This document shows, piece after piece, positions 47,881-58,974 of a stretch of DNA of 64,000 nucleotides. The notes under the pieces are model-generated. The model ran no database searches. It was not told the DNA's origin and was given only the letters and a program-made list of their open reading frames with translations. How positions within the stretch are numbered: position 1 is the stretch's first letter; every line of letters starts with the position of its first letter. The DNA is from Neckera pumila (taxonomy: Eukaryota; Streptophyta; Bryopsida; Hypnales; Neckeraceae): assembly GCA_963969595.1 (NCBI GenBank), contig OZ018415.1:18228001-18292000 (forward strand), written 5' to 3'. Both the position numbers and the translations under genes were made by a program.

Positions 47881-50800
47881 AAAGCTTAATCAAGAGCTTA
47901 GAGCAACAGTAACTGTATGAGGAAGAATAGGAACCATAACCTGCTAGATTTGAGCATTCCACGCCCTAAGCATTAAGGCATATAAATTGAAGCACTATTC
48001 AATTTCCAAGAATCTGATTAAAACCAACGCTATTGTGATAAGAATTGGATTGTATGAGACTTAGGAGCAAGCTTGGGTACCGTATACAGCTTGAGCTGGG
48101 AACATGGTTGTCTCCGGTTCATTGCTAGAACATACATGCATTGGTTTCTCTACTAGATTGCCAATGCTATTTCTAGGTTCTTAATTCTGTTACGTTGTGC
48201 GGAGTACTAGCTTTCAAGATGAGATTAATGTTTTCCTTGGTCTTGTGCAGACCTGATTTCTAAGAATGTGGTACTATTATGAATTTATGGTCAATTTCGT
48301 TAAAATGGAGGTATTCTATTAGTTTGGCACTTTTAACAGTTCAGACCGTGCAATATGAAATGATCTGAAATCTATAATTGTCCTAGATTTTCTGAAATAT
48401 ATATCAATTATAGATATCTGAAATCTACAAAGATCCTAGCTTTTTCAAACCTTGCAGTTTGTTAATCCTAGATTAATGAAATCTATAACTATCCTAGATT
48501 TTGAAATCTATACCAATCCTAGATGTCACTTTTGCGGTTTAGACCATGCAGTTTGAAAATGGCACATAGAATACCGCCATTTTAATGAAATTGATCAAAT
48601 TTACACGTTTTAAGCACAAGAGCCTACGTGCTTCTAGACTGATTGTTTTTTTTATCCTTGTTCCATGAATTGACCTTGAATTTAGTGTCTTTGAACGTCT
48701 AGCACATTGTAACGATCTTTCTTGAACAACAATAGCGAGGGTCTACTCTCGAATATCTCAAATTCAAATATTTAGAGAGATTTTGTAGTTGCAAGAAATT
48801 GAATTTTTGGGCTCATTTTAGGAAAGTAACGCTTTTCTTTGCGGATCAAGAGCAATTGGACGGAGCTGTAATTTGCCTCAGTTGCCCAAGTGCCGTCTAT
48901 TTTTGCCGTGTGGAGGTTAGAAAGTGCTCGCATAGTAAAGATAGTCTTCCATAATTATGCCGCCAAGGGCCATCGGCAAGAGCCTATTTGTTTTCTCCCA
49001 ATCTTCAACCTTTTATCTACCTAATACATAATAGGAATGAATACCAATCACTTACATCAATACTTAATTCTAGAGATCCAAAAAGGGAATGTGGTTCCTC
49101 TATTCTCTTCTATCATCTTGCGGACTACAATGTGGATCTTGAACAAATGGATTCTAAAATCACACCCGCACCAATAAAAGTTTGTTGTTCTTCTTCATTT
49201 TCTATTAATAGCAGCAAATCTGGGCCCCTATCTTTACTTCTATTACAAACAACGATTACCCAAGATCAATTCATATATTTTCATGCATGCACTTATTAAG
49301 ACTTATTAGCAAGTGCTATAAGCAAGGCTTGGCTAAATGAAAAAAATGACCATTGAATGGAAATGAGATTGTTTGTGCCGCTTACAATAATCTACAACCT
49401 ATCTATTTGCATTGTATAATGAATTCGGAGTAAAAAATTCTTACTTAGTGACAAAAAACAACAACTTAATAGATTTGACTTTTGTTTCCAAAAATCTCTC
49501 AATGGCTCTTTACATCTCCTAAAAATCACACTCCTAAATATTCAATATTATAAAGTGCTCAAAGTGTGCAAATGGTATCCTCTATTTTACAATGAGGAGG
49601 TATTGTCCTTAACCCTTAAACGACGAGGAGGCCATTTTGTAGCTGATGGATGACAGAAAGTCAACTATATATAGGACAAAAATGCAACTATTCATCCTCA
49701 GAATTTATTGTGAAAAGGAAAGATCTTATAAAGTAGCTTGACTTTCAATAGATACTTTTGGATTTTTCAATGTAGATGATGTCACATGGTATGAAAAAGG
49801 ATGATTTTTAGGATCACCTTTCTTTTTTAAGGGTCAAAATGACAATTTGTACTTGCCAATTCATTATTTTCAGTTCTTTTATTCCATTCTAGTCAAAAGT
49901 CTGGACGGTTCCAAGAGTTTGATGCAATTTATACATAAAGTGCGTAAAGTTGCAAAAGAGCTTCATTTCCAAGGGGCAATTTTAAGGTGAGTTTCAAATA
50001 AAAGACAAAGGTACACAACAACAGGTCAAGAACCAAGGTCTCTATGTATATCAGCCTTCTAAATCAATTAATCAACAAAGTCACTTGATTGGAACTTCCC
50101 AAACGCAACTTCATAACCTTGTAGAAAAATGCAACAAAACAAACTCCAAACAATCACACAAAAGATATCCACTTGGCAACGCAGTCGTCAAAATTGGTTC
50201 CCAAAATGATGTCCAATAGGCACATGCTCTCGTGCATTGATAGGCTAAGCTTACAAATGAATCATAATGTAAACTACATCTTGTTATACAACCATCTCGT
50301 TATAGGGTAATAAATCATGAATTGGGCACTTGCAACACTAAGTTTTTGCCTCAAATTGGTCTATTGTAAAATGGAAGTCTAGACTTCTAATCTGTTTCAT
50401 AATGATACAATTTGGTGTATTCAACAAGGCCAAGACTCTAGACAATCCCAAACTCTATGTGAAGTTTTGTAGCATGCTTCCAACTTTGTAGTCTATACTG
50501 TAGCCACTTCCATGATGCCAAGTTCAAATTTCAAGGTATTAACCATGGCACTCTATCAATTGGAAATAATTTGTAGCTTTTTTGATGGCTCATCCTTTGA
50601 AGTTCAATGAAACAACTAGAAGCATTGTATCTCATAATCTTCTCTAGTCTCTCAAAAGTCCTATAGTCCAGTCCATAACATTGCTCTACAATATAGAATT
50701 TTGGTTGGCCATAAAAAAAAATCCATCACCAATCTTTGTACACACCTCGCAAGTCAAGCAGGCTCCTTGAAAACTTTGCTTCTATCTTTGGAAAGACCGA

Positions 50801-51640
50801 TGGGGTCTCAAATCTTGGGCTTCATCCAAGTAGGGAGTCATAGTTTATTGAAGAAATGCATGTAAAGGAAATGAGTGGACAACCAAAAATCCTTCACCAA
50901 ACTCATTGAAAAATCTTGTACTTGTCCAAGGGGGTGAGTAGGGCTTCCTCCAACTCGCTTAACCTCACTAAAGCTACTTTTACTCGCTTGTCCATCCCAT
51001 GACAACACCAAGTCTGAGTTTTTCCAGGCACTCGTGACAGCCAATATCTGGCAGGTCAAAAGAAGAATATAATTCAACCCTTCTGCAATACCTTGATCAA
51101 CCAAAAAATATAAATTTGGATGCCAAACAACACTCCATGTGAGGTCTTCAAGCGCGCTTAGAGTTCCTCCAGGCTCTGTTGTTCATACTGGAACACTCCA
51201 CAATGCCAGTCCAAGCTGCAAGATATTCTTCATCGTAGACTGGCCAGAAGAAGATAAAAGTGTACCTTCTGCTCAATGTGAGCCATTCGATCAACCAGAA
51301 GTTGAACAATCGAAACAACTTGCCATCATATCCCCATAATCTTCTCAAACGTCAAGGCTTATATAATCCCAGGGCTACCAACAGACAGGATATCCTGGGG
51401 AAGTGGGGATTCAGAGACGCCCAAAATCGCTGCAGAAAGTTGCAACCTCAGTCAAGGCTACTGACAGCAGGCCTGTCCGCTTGGGATTCAGAGACCCGAA
51501 CGCGCTGCGACTAAAAAGCGAAAGTTGCATACTCAGTTACGGCTACCGCCAGAAAACATCTCCTTGGGATTCAGAGACGCCCAACAGCGCTGCAACCAAA
51601 AAGCAACCAATACGTTGCAATGTGCAGAAGTTGCAGTACC
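47881..51640. other. Mixed spacer
   Basis: No gene recognised. Around 48,350-48,540 short motifs such as 'atcctagattt..gaaatctata' recur irregularly. TTAACCCTTAAACGACGAGG at 49,609 looks like a TTAA-element end with no partner found. At 51,395-51,600 'tgggattcagagac' recurs about three times near 51,403, 51,482 and 51,565, a weak tandem pattern of about 80 bp. Confidence 0.4.
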
Positions 51641-51644
51641 TGGC

Positions 51645-53726
51645 TCACGACGACCAGATAGCGTGCGATGGCTCCGCCGATCTTAACCTCAACAACACGC
51701 GGTCACCGACCGTGAGTCCCTTGACCAACCTTGAGTCCCTTCCGCCGTCGCCGTCGCTGTCGCCCCCCCAACTCTGGCTATGGTTATGCCTCAACCCCAC
51801 AGTATCCGTATGATGCAACAGCACCCCATGTCGCCTCCCCTCACACTTCGCCTCCACCAGCACCAGCGGCTTTTTGTGCGCGCCCGCATTCTCCACGCGC
51901 ACTGTCCTGCCCTGCCCCAAGGAATCCACCGCCAGTACCCCTTGCCCGGGCTCCAGAAACGACAGCTTCATCGCCATCTTGCCCTCCATGGCGATGTACG
52001 AGTTCGGCGTGGCGGTGCTCAGAGTCGCAGTTCTGTCCTGGTGGTGATCTGTGTGCATGAGAAAAAGCGCAGAGGGGGAAGAGCCCACGAGAAGACCTTC
52101 TCCGGGATGTAATGGCGAACGGAGAGTGAGGGTGACCGAGTCGCCCATGCCCACCACGAATGTGATGCGAGAAATTGTGGCTTGACGTAATGGCTCCGTG
52201 ATGACAAGCTCGGCGGTGTCGGGAATTGACAAGGAGTGGTGGTGGATGTGACGAGAAGGGCGCTCTAGTGGGGGAGATGGGTGGCGTGTGGAGGCGTTGC
52301 TAATGCAGAAAAGGTCGTCGCTTTCGTAGCCCGAGGAATGGTTTGGGATGGTGAATAAGTCGGCGTCGACGTCGGTGTAGCGAGTGGAGCCGTGGAAGAT
52401 GCTGAAGAGGTCGTCGTCCATGTCGTTGCTGTCGGTGGCAGTGGAGACTGAGGTTAGGGATTCGCGAAGAGAGGGCGTGCTGGCCGAGCTGGGACGGTCG
52501 TGGGTCGTCGTCGTCGACTGGCTGATTGAGCTTGAACGTTCGTGTGCTGTTCCCAGGATTGCAGAGCTTGGGAGACGTCGAGACTCCTCGGACTTCAATT
52601 GTAACTCTGTGGGTGTCAGTTGTGACTCCGGGGACGTGAATTGTGAGTTCAATTCCATGGGGTGCTTCGATGGAGAGGCGACAGGGGAAGAGAGTTTCAA
52701 GGTTAATCGCTTGAGTTTCGAGGGGTTTAACGAGATTTCGAATTCGTCAATCTGGTCGCCGTAGCTCAGCAGCGGGGGCGGAATCACCGAGGTCGGCGAT
52801 CGCGGCTCAGGAATTGGTCGAATCACGTCCACGCTGCCGCCGCGTCGCATCCTTATGACGTTGCACGCGAGGTTCTGAATATAAAACCTGCGATGCCGAT
52901 TGTTCAAGCTCTTGTCAAGTACCACATGGCACGCACCGAGCTTCATGGCTTCTTTCGCAATCGCGAGCTCGCTCCGTTGCGTGGCTTTCACCATGACCAC
53001 AAGCGTCACGCCCCCTTCCCCACACCGCCGATCCAACCCCGGGAACGTCCGCCAAACCTCCATCTTCTGCTGAACCTCCTCCTCGATGAGCTTCTGGTTC
53101 GCACTCACCCACTTGGGATCCCCGATCTTCACCCTGTACCCCAACGCCCCGCGCACGGAGTCCAACACCGACACAATCGCCAGAATGTCCCCGCGCTTCA
53201 AAACGTGCTCCATCGCCCACACAATTCCTGCATGGGAAACCTCTTTCACGTTCGCGTCGAACGCCACCAACACCAAGTTCTGCCCCTCGCGTCGCGTCGC
53301 GTATAGTTTGTTCTCACCGCCAGAAGTTAGGGTTAGACTTCCCGAATCGAGGCTCTCCACACTGTCGGTGGAACCGCGGGGACTCTCGGGGTCCGAGGAG
53401 CCCCCGTGCAAGCTGGAAGAGCCACCGACGATGGGGAGCGGCGGGGACTTCAGGAGGCCGAGGAAGTTGCGAAAGGGAGACGCCATGCTGATGCGAAGGG
53501 CGTCCATGGGACTTTGAATGATACGCAGCGGTAATCTCGGTGTGCCTGCTGGGTCCTCAATCTCAAACTCTGGTCTAGGGACAGCCATGATGGGGGCGTT
53601 ATAACTGGCGATTCCTTTTGGAGAAGCGCCATCTCGGGAGTCGGGAATTTCCACAGAAAGAACTCTCGACAGATTGCTGCTGCGCTTCGTCTCCGGCGTG
53701 GCGCCAGAGACGTTGCTTTTCATCAT
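51645..53726 (-). CDS. USP-like domain fused to a DHQ synthase II-like C-terminal domain
   Basis: A single uninterrupted ORF of 693 codons from ATG at 53,726 (MMKSNVSGATPE); the frame is open further upstream, but only from a TTG. Residues about 150-303 are a USP-like (adenine-nucleotide alpha hydrolase fold) domain of the kind found N-terminal in plant receptor-like kinases: VLVAFDANVKE, AIVSVLDSV, ACHVVLDKSLNN, LACNVIRMRR. Residues about 304-500 are a Ser/Thr/Pro-rich linker with three DLFxI repeats. Residues about 505-693 align almost without gaps with the C-terminal part of type II 3-dehydroquinate synthase: VGMGDSVTLTLRSPLHPGEG, LLVGSSPSALFLMHTD, KKPLVLVEAK, VGDRVLLRL. The family's RPFRVNAG and GRVKIE motifs are not conserved, so catalysis is unlikely. 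There is no kinase domain, signal peptide or membrane segment. Function unknown. It is GC-rich and intronless, unlike its surroundings. Confidence 0.85.
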   Translation of the reverse strand: MMKSNVSGATPETKRSSNLSRVLSVEIPDSRDGASPKGIASYNAPIMAVPRPEFEIEDPAGTPRLPLRIIQSPMDALRISMASPFRNFLGLLKSPPLPIVGGSSSLHGGSSDPESPRGSTDSVESLDSGSLTLTSGGENKLYATRREGQNLVLVAFDANVKEVSHAGIVWAMEHVLKRGDILAIVSVLDSVRGALGYRVKIGDPKWVSANQKLIEEEVQQKMEVWRTFPGLDRRCGEGGVTLVVMVKATQRSELAIAKEAMKLGACHVVLDKSLNNRHRRFYIQNLACNVIRMRRGGSVDVIRPIPEPRSPTSVIPPPLLSYGDQIDEFEISLNPSKLKRLTLKLSSPVASPSKHPMELNSQFTSPESQLTPTELQLKSEESRRLPSSAILGTAHERSSSISQSTTTTHDRPSSASTPSLRESLTSVSTATDSNDMDDDLFSIFHGSTRYTDVDADLFTIPNHSSGYESDDLFCISNASTRHPSPPLERPSRHIHHHSLSIPDTAELVITEPLRQATISRITFVVGMGDSVTLTLRSPLHPGEGLLVGSSPSALFLMHTDHHQDRTATLSTATPNSYIAMEGKMAMKLSFLEPGQGVLAVDSLGQGRTVRVENAGAHKKPLVLVEAKCEGRRHGVLLHHTDTVGLRHNHSQSWGGDSDGDGGRDSRLVKGLTVGDRVLLRLRSAEPSHAIWSS

Positions 53727-53819
53727 TTTGGCAAGAAAGCTCGTCCAATCTAGCCCAGACGAAAGACTAAGAATGAATTCGAACACGCCATCTCCACCAA
53801 AGTGATCGATCAAAGCTAG

Positions 53820-55560
53820 TGCAGCATCGCGCTCACTTTGACCAAACTACCTCCATCCTAAATTTGCCGCTTGCCTGTTGAAGAAAATCTGCCCTCATAT
53901 ATGTAATCCCAGGAAAACAAACATTCACGTCCACACGCCGCAGACTCGAATTCTGCGAGAAGGGAGAAACAAAAAGCAATTAGCGAAACATTGATCGAGT
54001 CTCAAAAAAGAAGTCTTCAAAACAGAATTTGAAATCCTTTATTGCCATCGCTCTCTAATCAAAATTGAAACTCTTCCATCCGACTGGGAGAATCTGGATT
54101 CTAGAAGAGTAACATTAAATGGTGAGAAAAGCCAAAGGAACTGAATGCAGATAGGCGACGACGCGAAGTGCAGGCAATTGTGGCTCCCCGTGAGGATGAG
54201 CAGACAGTTGGAGAGGCCAAGCACTGTACCTGGAATAGACTCACCCGTGTTCAGAAGTAGCTTGCCTTGGCAGTACGTGTCTAATCTTCATAAACTTAGA
54301 ATTTTTTTTATTTTTGTCATTCTTTTTGACGCAAATAGAGACAAGTTTCTGATTGATACGCATCGTTTGCTTTTTGTTTGCTTGCCCGGTAACTCCGGTT
54401 ACCCCAAGTTGGTTCATAACCGTCTCACAACGACGTTATTTCTCATTCTAGCGCGCCGAAGCTCCTCGGGAAAGTCAAACTGAACCTCCTTTGGAATGCT
54501 ACAAGAATACAGTCAACTTCCCTGTAATTGCACAATGGAGTTCGTATGGAATGCATTTTAGTGTTCTTATGGAAGCCTGTTTCACGTAACGGTGTAATTA
54601 GGGAGGGATGAGTGTGTTCGTATGATATTGGTAAAGAAAATCAACGTATGTACAGTAAAATCAATAGAGTCCAAGTAAGTATTTGATATGAAATATTGTA
54701 CCTAGTGGTCAGGGTTGGCAAAAATATTTTTAAAACTTGGAATTGGAGGAACAATATTATTTTTTTAAGTGGTATTGGAAAAAAAATGAATCTTTGTGTT
54801 TCTAAGCATCTCCCAAAGTGCATTTGCCAACCTTGATTAACATTTAGCACTTGGAGTACATTTGCAAAATCTTGATGCTAATTGCAAGGTGATTCCAATG
54901 CATCTTAGCAAGTATTTTTTTTCACCATCTTAATGAGTTTCTAATTACGGATTATGGATCTATCCATAATGGACCCAAGTTCTCACAACTATACACATTT
55001 TAGGCAAGAATTTAAAGGGTCAATTTTGAATTAGGGTCACAACTAGAAATAAGTACCTTACAATTCTTTCTTGGAGCTTGAAGAAGTTTAATGAATGCAG
55101 TAGTTGCAGAATAGATTCAATGAATTTTGAATTTAATCTATTGTTTAGGACATATAAACATCTATTTCTAGTAAAAATTGTTTTGTTTTTTTACCAAAAA
55201 TATATAAATGACATAGCAATGGTTAGAATGTCAATTTATCTTTTGTAAATATCTTCTATGTAGCCATTTATAATCAAAGAAAGGGAATGGAAGAGGAATA
55301 ACTTTAGTTTGATAGTTATTAATACCAACTATTAGAGGTAGTGGATACTTTGAACATTGATTATTTTAGGTTGATAAAATAGATTTATAAATCTTTTGAT
55401 CAAGTTATGATTACAACAATTGATTATTGTAATTTGACATTTCATCAAAGGCAATAGATTTGTATAACACTTTTCAATAATAGTGTTCCTGGTTTGGCTT
55501 ATTGAAGATATGTTGGAAGGCACAGGCAATATTTTGAATCTTGTTTCTGTTATTACCTCT
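53820..55560. other. Promoter side of the USP fusion gene, then AT-rich spacer
   Basis: 53,727-54,500 is less AT-rich and probably holds the promoter and 5' leader of the minus-strand gene. No second gene was recognised. 54,500-55,560 is AT-rich without clear features. Confidence 0.4.
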
Positions 55561-55565
55561 ATTAA

Positions 55566-56482
55566 TTTCTAAAGGCCCAAAGTCCCCTCGAGGGACATTT
55601 GGAATTTTGGGTAGGCTCGTGTGACCTGAAATTTTAGTCTGATTTTTGAAAACTTTTTTGAAGATAGGAAATCACAATAGCTTTCTAAAACTATAATTTT
55701 TTTTGCAATTGGTCCCTAGGAGCAAAAGTTATGCTACCCAAAGTCAAAAAAGCAATTTGCCAGGCAGAAGAAAAAAAATGTAAAATATTGCATTTCTTTT
55801 TCATTTTTTCTACTCAAAGATCATATTTTTATCTACATTTGAAGCTTTGGTTCATTCTATTTGGACTTAGAATGAGAAAGTTACAGATAATCTTGTTTTG
55901 AGGGCAATCTAAGCATCTTCTTCAAAAAACAACTTATAGAATTCATTTTTGAATGTAATTTTCAAATTTTTTCAAATTTCTTTTTTTGAAAAGGTTAAGT
56001 TTGTTTGCAAGAACAATACCACTGTTGGGATTAAGGTGATTTAATTTAACCTAAGAGCAATTAACGATTTAGTGTTTCATTCAATTTTGGACCTACTTCT
56101 ACTTAACAATTTTTTTATATGTTAATATCAAGTTTTGACATTCTAAAAAAAAATCCCTTGACTCTCAACTCAAATGTTCAACATAAATTTCTTTAAACCA
56201 ATGGTGTATAGTGCAAAAAAAATTTACAAATGGCCGTCAAAGTCATCTGAAATTGCAAGCCACAATTCAAAAAAACTTCTTTTTCCAACTTCAAATGCTA
56301 ATATCTTCCAATCTGTACAGTCAAACTTCATGAAATTTTAAACATATGATCCAAGACAAGTGAACTACAAGATCCTATGGTTAGATTCGAAAAAAAATAT
56401 TTTTTAGTTTCTTGAATGATTGCAGCAGAACTGGTAGTTTTCAGTGGTTTCAAAGCCAAAAAATGCCTTGGGCCTTTAGGAG
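55566..56482 (+). mobile_element. TTAA element, 917 bp
   Basis: It is flanked by TTAA at 55,562-55,565 and 56,483-56,486. The left tip is TTTCTAAAGGCCCAAAGTCC and the right tip CTTGGGCCTTTAGGAG. It aligns with elements A, B and 62,886-63,793. Non-coding. Confidence 0.85.
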
Positions 56483-56489
56483 TTAAGTT

Positions 56490-58045
56490 CACTCGTGGTT
56501 TCATCAATTTTTGTTATTAACATTCTCGTTCAACTTCATAATTATTGGAGGGGACCATTTCAACAAAATGAAAGTCTTTCCACATTAGCCTACTATATTT
56601 TTTTAGATTACTTTGGTGGTCAATTTGGTTGTTAGTGCATTCACTTATTATTAAGTGAAAACTCTTTTTTGACTACTATGGGCCAAAAAATTATGAACAA
56701 AGCACAAATGTATTATAAAATATAAGGTCCATAATTTTTTAAAGCTGACATCAAAAAAATTATATTAAACATCCAAAGTAGGAAGTATTCGTGTAGTCAA
56801 AATTTCAAAACTATTTATAGATTTGCTTCAAATGAATTTTGAAGATTTGACTTGAAAATTCACTAAAACTGCAATTTTTAATCTTTAGCAATTGAATTTT
56901 TATGATTGATCAAAATTTTATGCAAAAGGGCATAAAATTTAACAATGAGAACGTCAATACTTTTTCCAAATAGTAAATTTTATAATATTGAGCAAATATT
57001 AAATACTATTTCTCTTGTAGTTTTTTTTATTTTAATGATCTTAGTTTTGAGTATAAAAATAGAAAGACAATTTGATTGAATTTATATATTAAAAAGTGGA
57101 AAAAAAATTCCACTTAAAGGCATGGCCCAAGAAGTTGGACAACAAACAAGAAATGATTGATTGGAATTTTCATTAGGGGTTGATATTTGTGGATCTTTTG
57201 AGTTTCAATCTATAAAAATAGTTTCTAACTTATTGTTTTTAGACAGAAGTTGAATACAAAGCCGGTTGATATGTTGTGCGTGTGCAAGATTCTACCAAAT
57301 TGCAAGGAGTTGGTTACTATGAGACCAAGAGGACTTAGTGATGCAAGTAGAGTCCAAATGAAAGCACAATAGATAAGTACTTATCAAATTCAAATATAAA
57401 AAATTAAAGTACACTTGAAATGGAGACAAGTTGAAGCACTAGGATAAGATTCATGAGCACTTGATGAGGTGCTTTTAAGGGTGCCTGTCAAGGTGTGAAT
57501 CCATTTTGCAAGGCTTGATTGATTAAATAATTGATACTTGCCAATGAAAGGTCCATGAAGACTTCACATGATTGGTATTACAGAAGCATATAAATATATA
57601 ACAAACTTGTAGGCTAGTAGTTATTTATTAGAATCAAATTATTTTATGGTAATATAAGTAATCAAAAGTCTTCACCACTAATAAAGTGCCCTAGTGAATT
57701 CCTTTGGTACATATAAAGACATTTAATTAGTATATTAAGTAGCGCGGGGAATTAAGAAGATATAGTTGACTTGAATGTTTCTCTCAATATCTCTACCCTA
57801 TGATTGCATTGTAAATCATACTTCTTCAACTTTTTGTCTTTCTATAAATTAATATCATTGAGGCAATATATTGTTATCAATGTTGTTATATTGTCAAAAT
57901 TGTATTAGCTCTAATATAACTCCAATACAACTCTAACATTGCTTTTACATCATGTGCATCATTTGTAATACAACTTTAACATTGCTCTGATACCATGAGT
58001 AATACTATACTATTCCAATTGATTGCCGACCTTCTAAGTGAACTT
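56490..58045. other. AT-rich spacer
   Basis: No gene, tRNA or repeat boundary recognised. Confidence 0.45.
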
Positions 58046-58053
58046 GCATTTAA

Positions 58054-58966
58054 CCCCTAAAGGACCAACATGCATTTTTTGGCTCTGTAGAAATTTTATG
58101 CAGGTACTTGTGACTGGAGATTTCCATATTTTTGGCCCATATTTTAATAGAAGGTAGGGGCGAGGAATATTTTTCATATGCACTAAATTTCATGACATTT
58201 GGAAATGTGAGTAAAAAATTATGGCCTAACATATTATTTCTTTTCGTAACTAGGTAGTCCGGGCAAATAAAAAAAAATCACTTTTTCCAGAAACAAAAAT
58301 TTGAAATTGGTTTCTAAGAGTTATATATATATATATATATGAAGCTTTAAATCATCCCATTTTGATCAACGAGTCAAAAGTTATGAAGATTTTTAGTTTG
58401 CAGGCAATTATAGATTCTCTACTCTAAATTAAACTTTGAAGTCCTTTACTTTACTCAATTTTCAATATTATTTGAAAAAAATAAAATTGCAGATGTAGAT
58501 TATTTATTCAACATTGCCACTTTTGGGATTGGCATTTTTTAATCCCATAATTAAATTCTTGACAATTTAGTATTTTGAATCATTCTCTACTACTATCTAC
58601 TACTATTTTTTTCCTATATGTTGTACAATTCCAAATGAAGTGAAAATTTTCAAGCATGTAGCCAACTTGTTTAGGAAAATGAATCCAAAGAAGCACCATC
58701 ATTTGGACATTTTTTCATCAAAAAGTGAGCTTGTAAAATGCTGTTGCCCTGTTTTTTGTAGGGCCAAAAAAATGGCTTTAGTGAATTTGGATGCTTATAT
58801 CTTGAAAATTTCTGAAATTTTTATCACATGTTTTCAAGTCAGCATACTACAAGATCCTTTGGTTACATGTGTCCAAAAAAGTTTTTTTTCAAAATATAGG
58901 TACTTGTACTAAAAATGGCAATTTTTGAGCGTTTTCGGTGAAAACATAGTCATGGAACTTTAAGGG
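58054..58966 (+). mobile_element. TTAA element, 913 bp
   Basis: It is flanked by TTAA at 58,050-58,053 and 58,967-58,970. The tips are CCCCTAAAGGACCAACATG and ATGGAACTTTAAGGG. It is the same subfamily as the reversed element at 34,600-35,526. A (TA)n microsatellite of about 20 bp lies at 58,321-58,341. Confidence 0.87.
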
Positions 58967-58974
58967 TTAAGAAA

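Noticed and set aside
52384..53517. Long plus-strand and alternative-frame ORFs of 100-143 codons
   Set aside because: They are antisense or out-of-frame shadows of the GC-rich USP fusion gene; only the minus-strand frame shows conserved domains.
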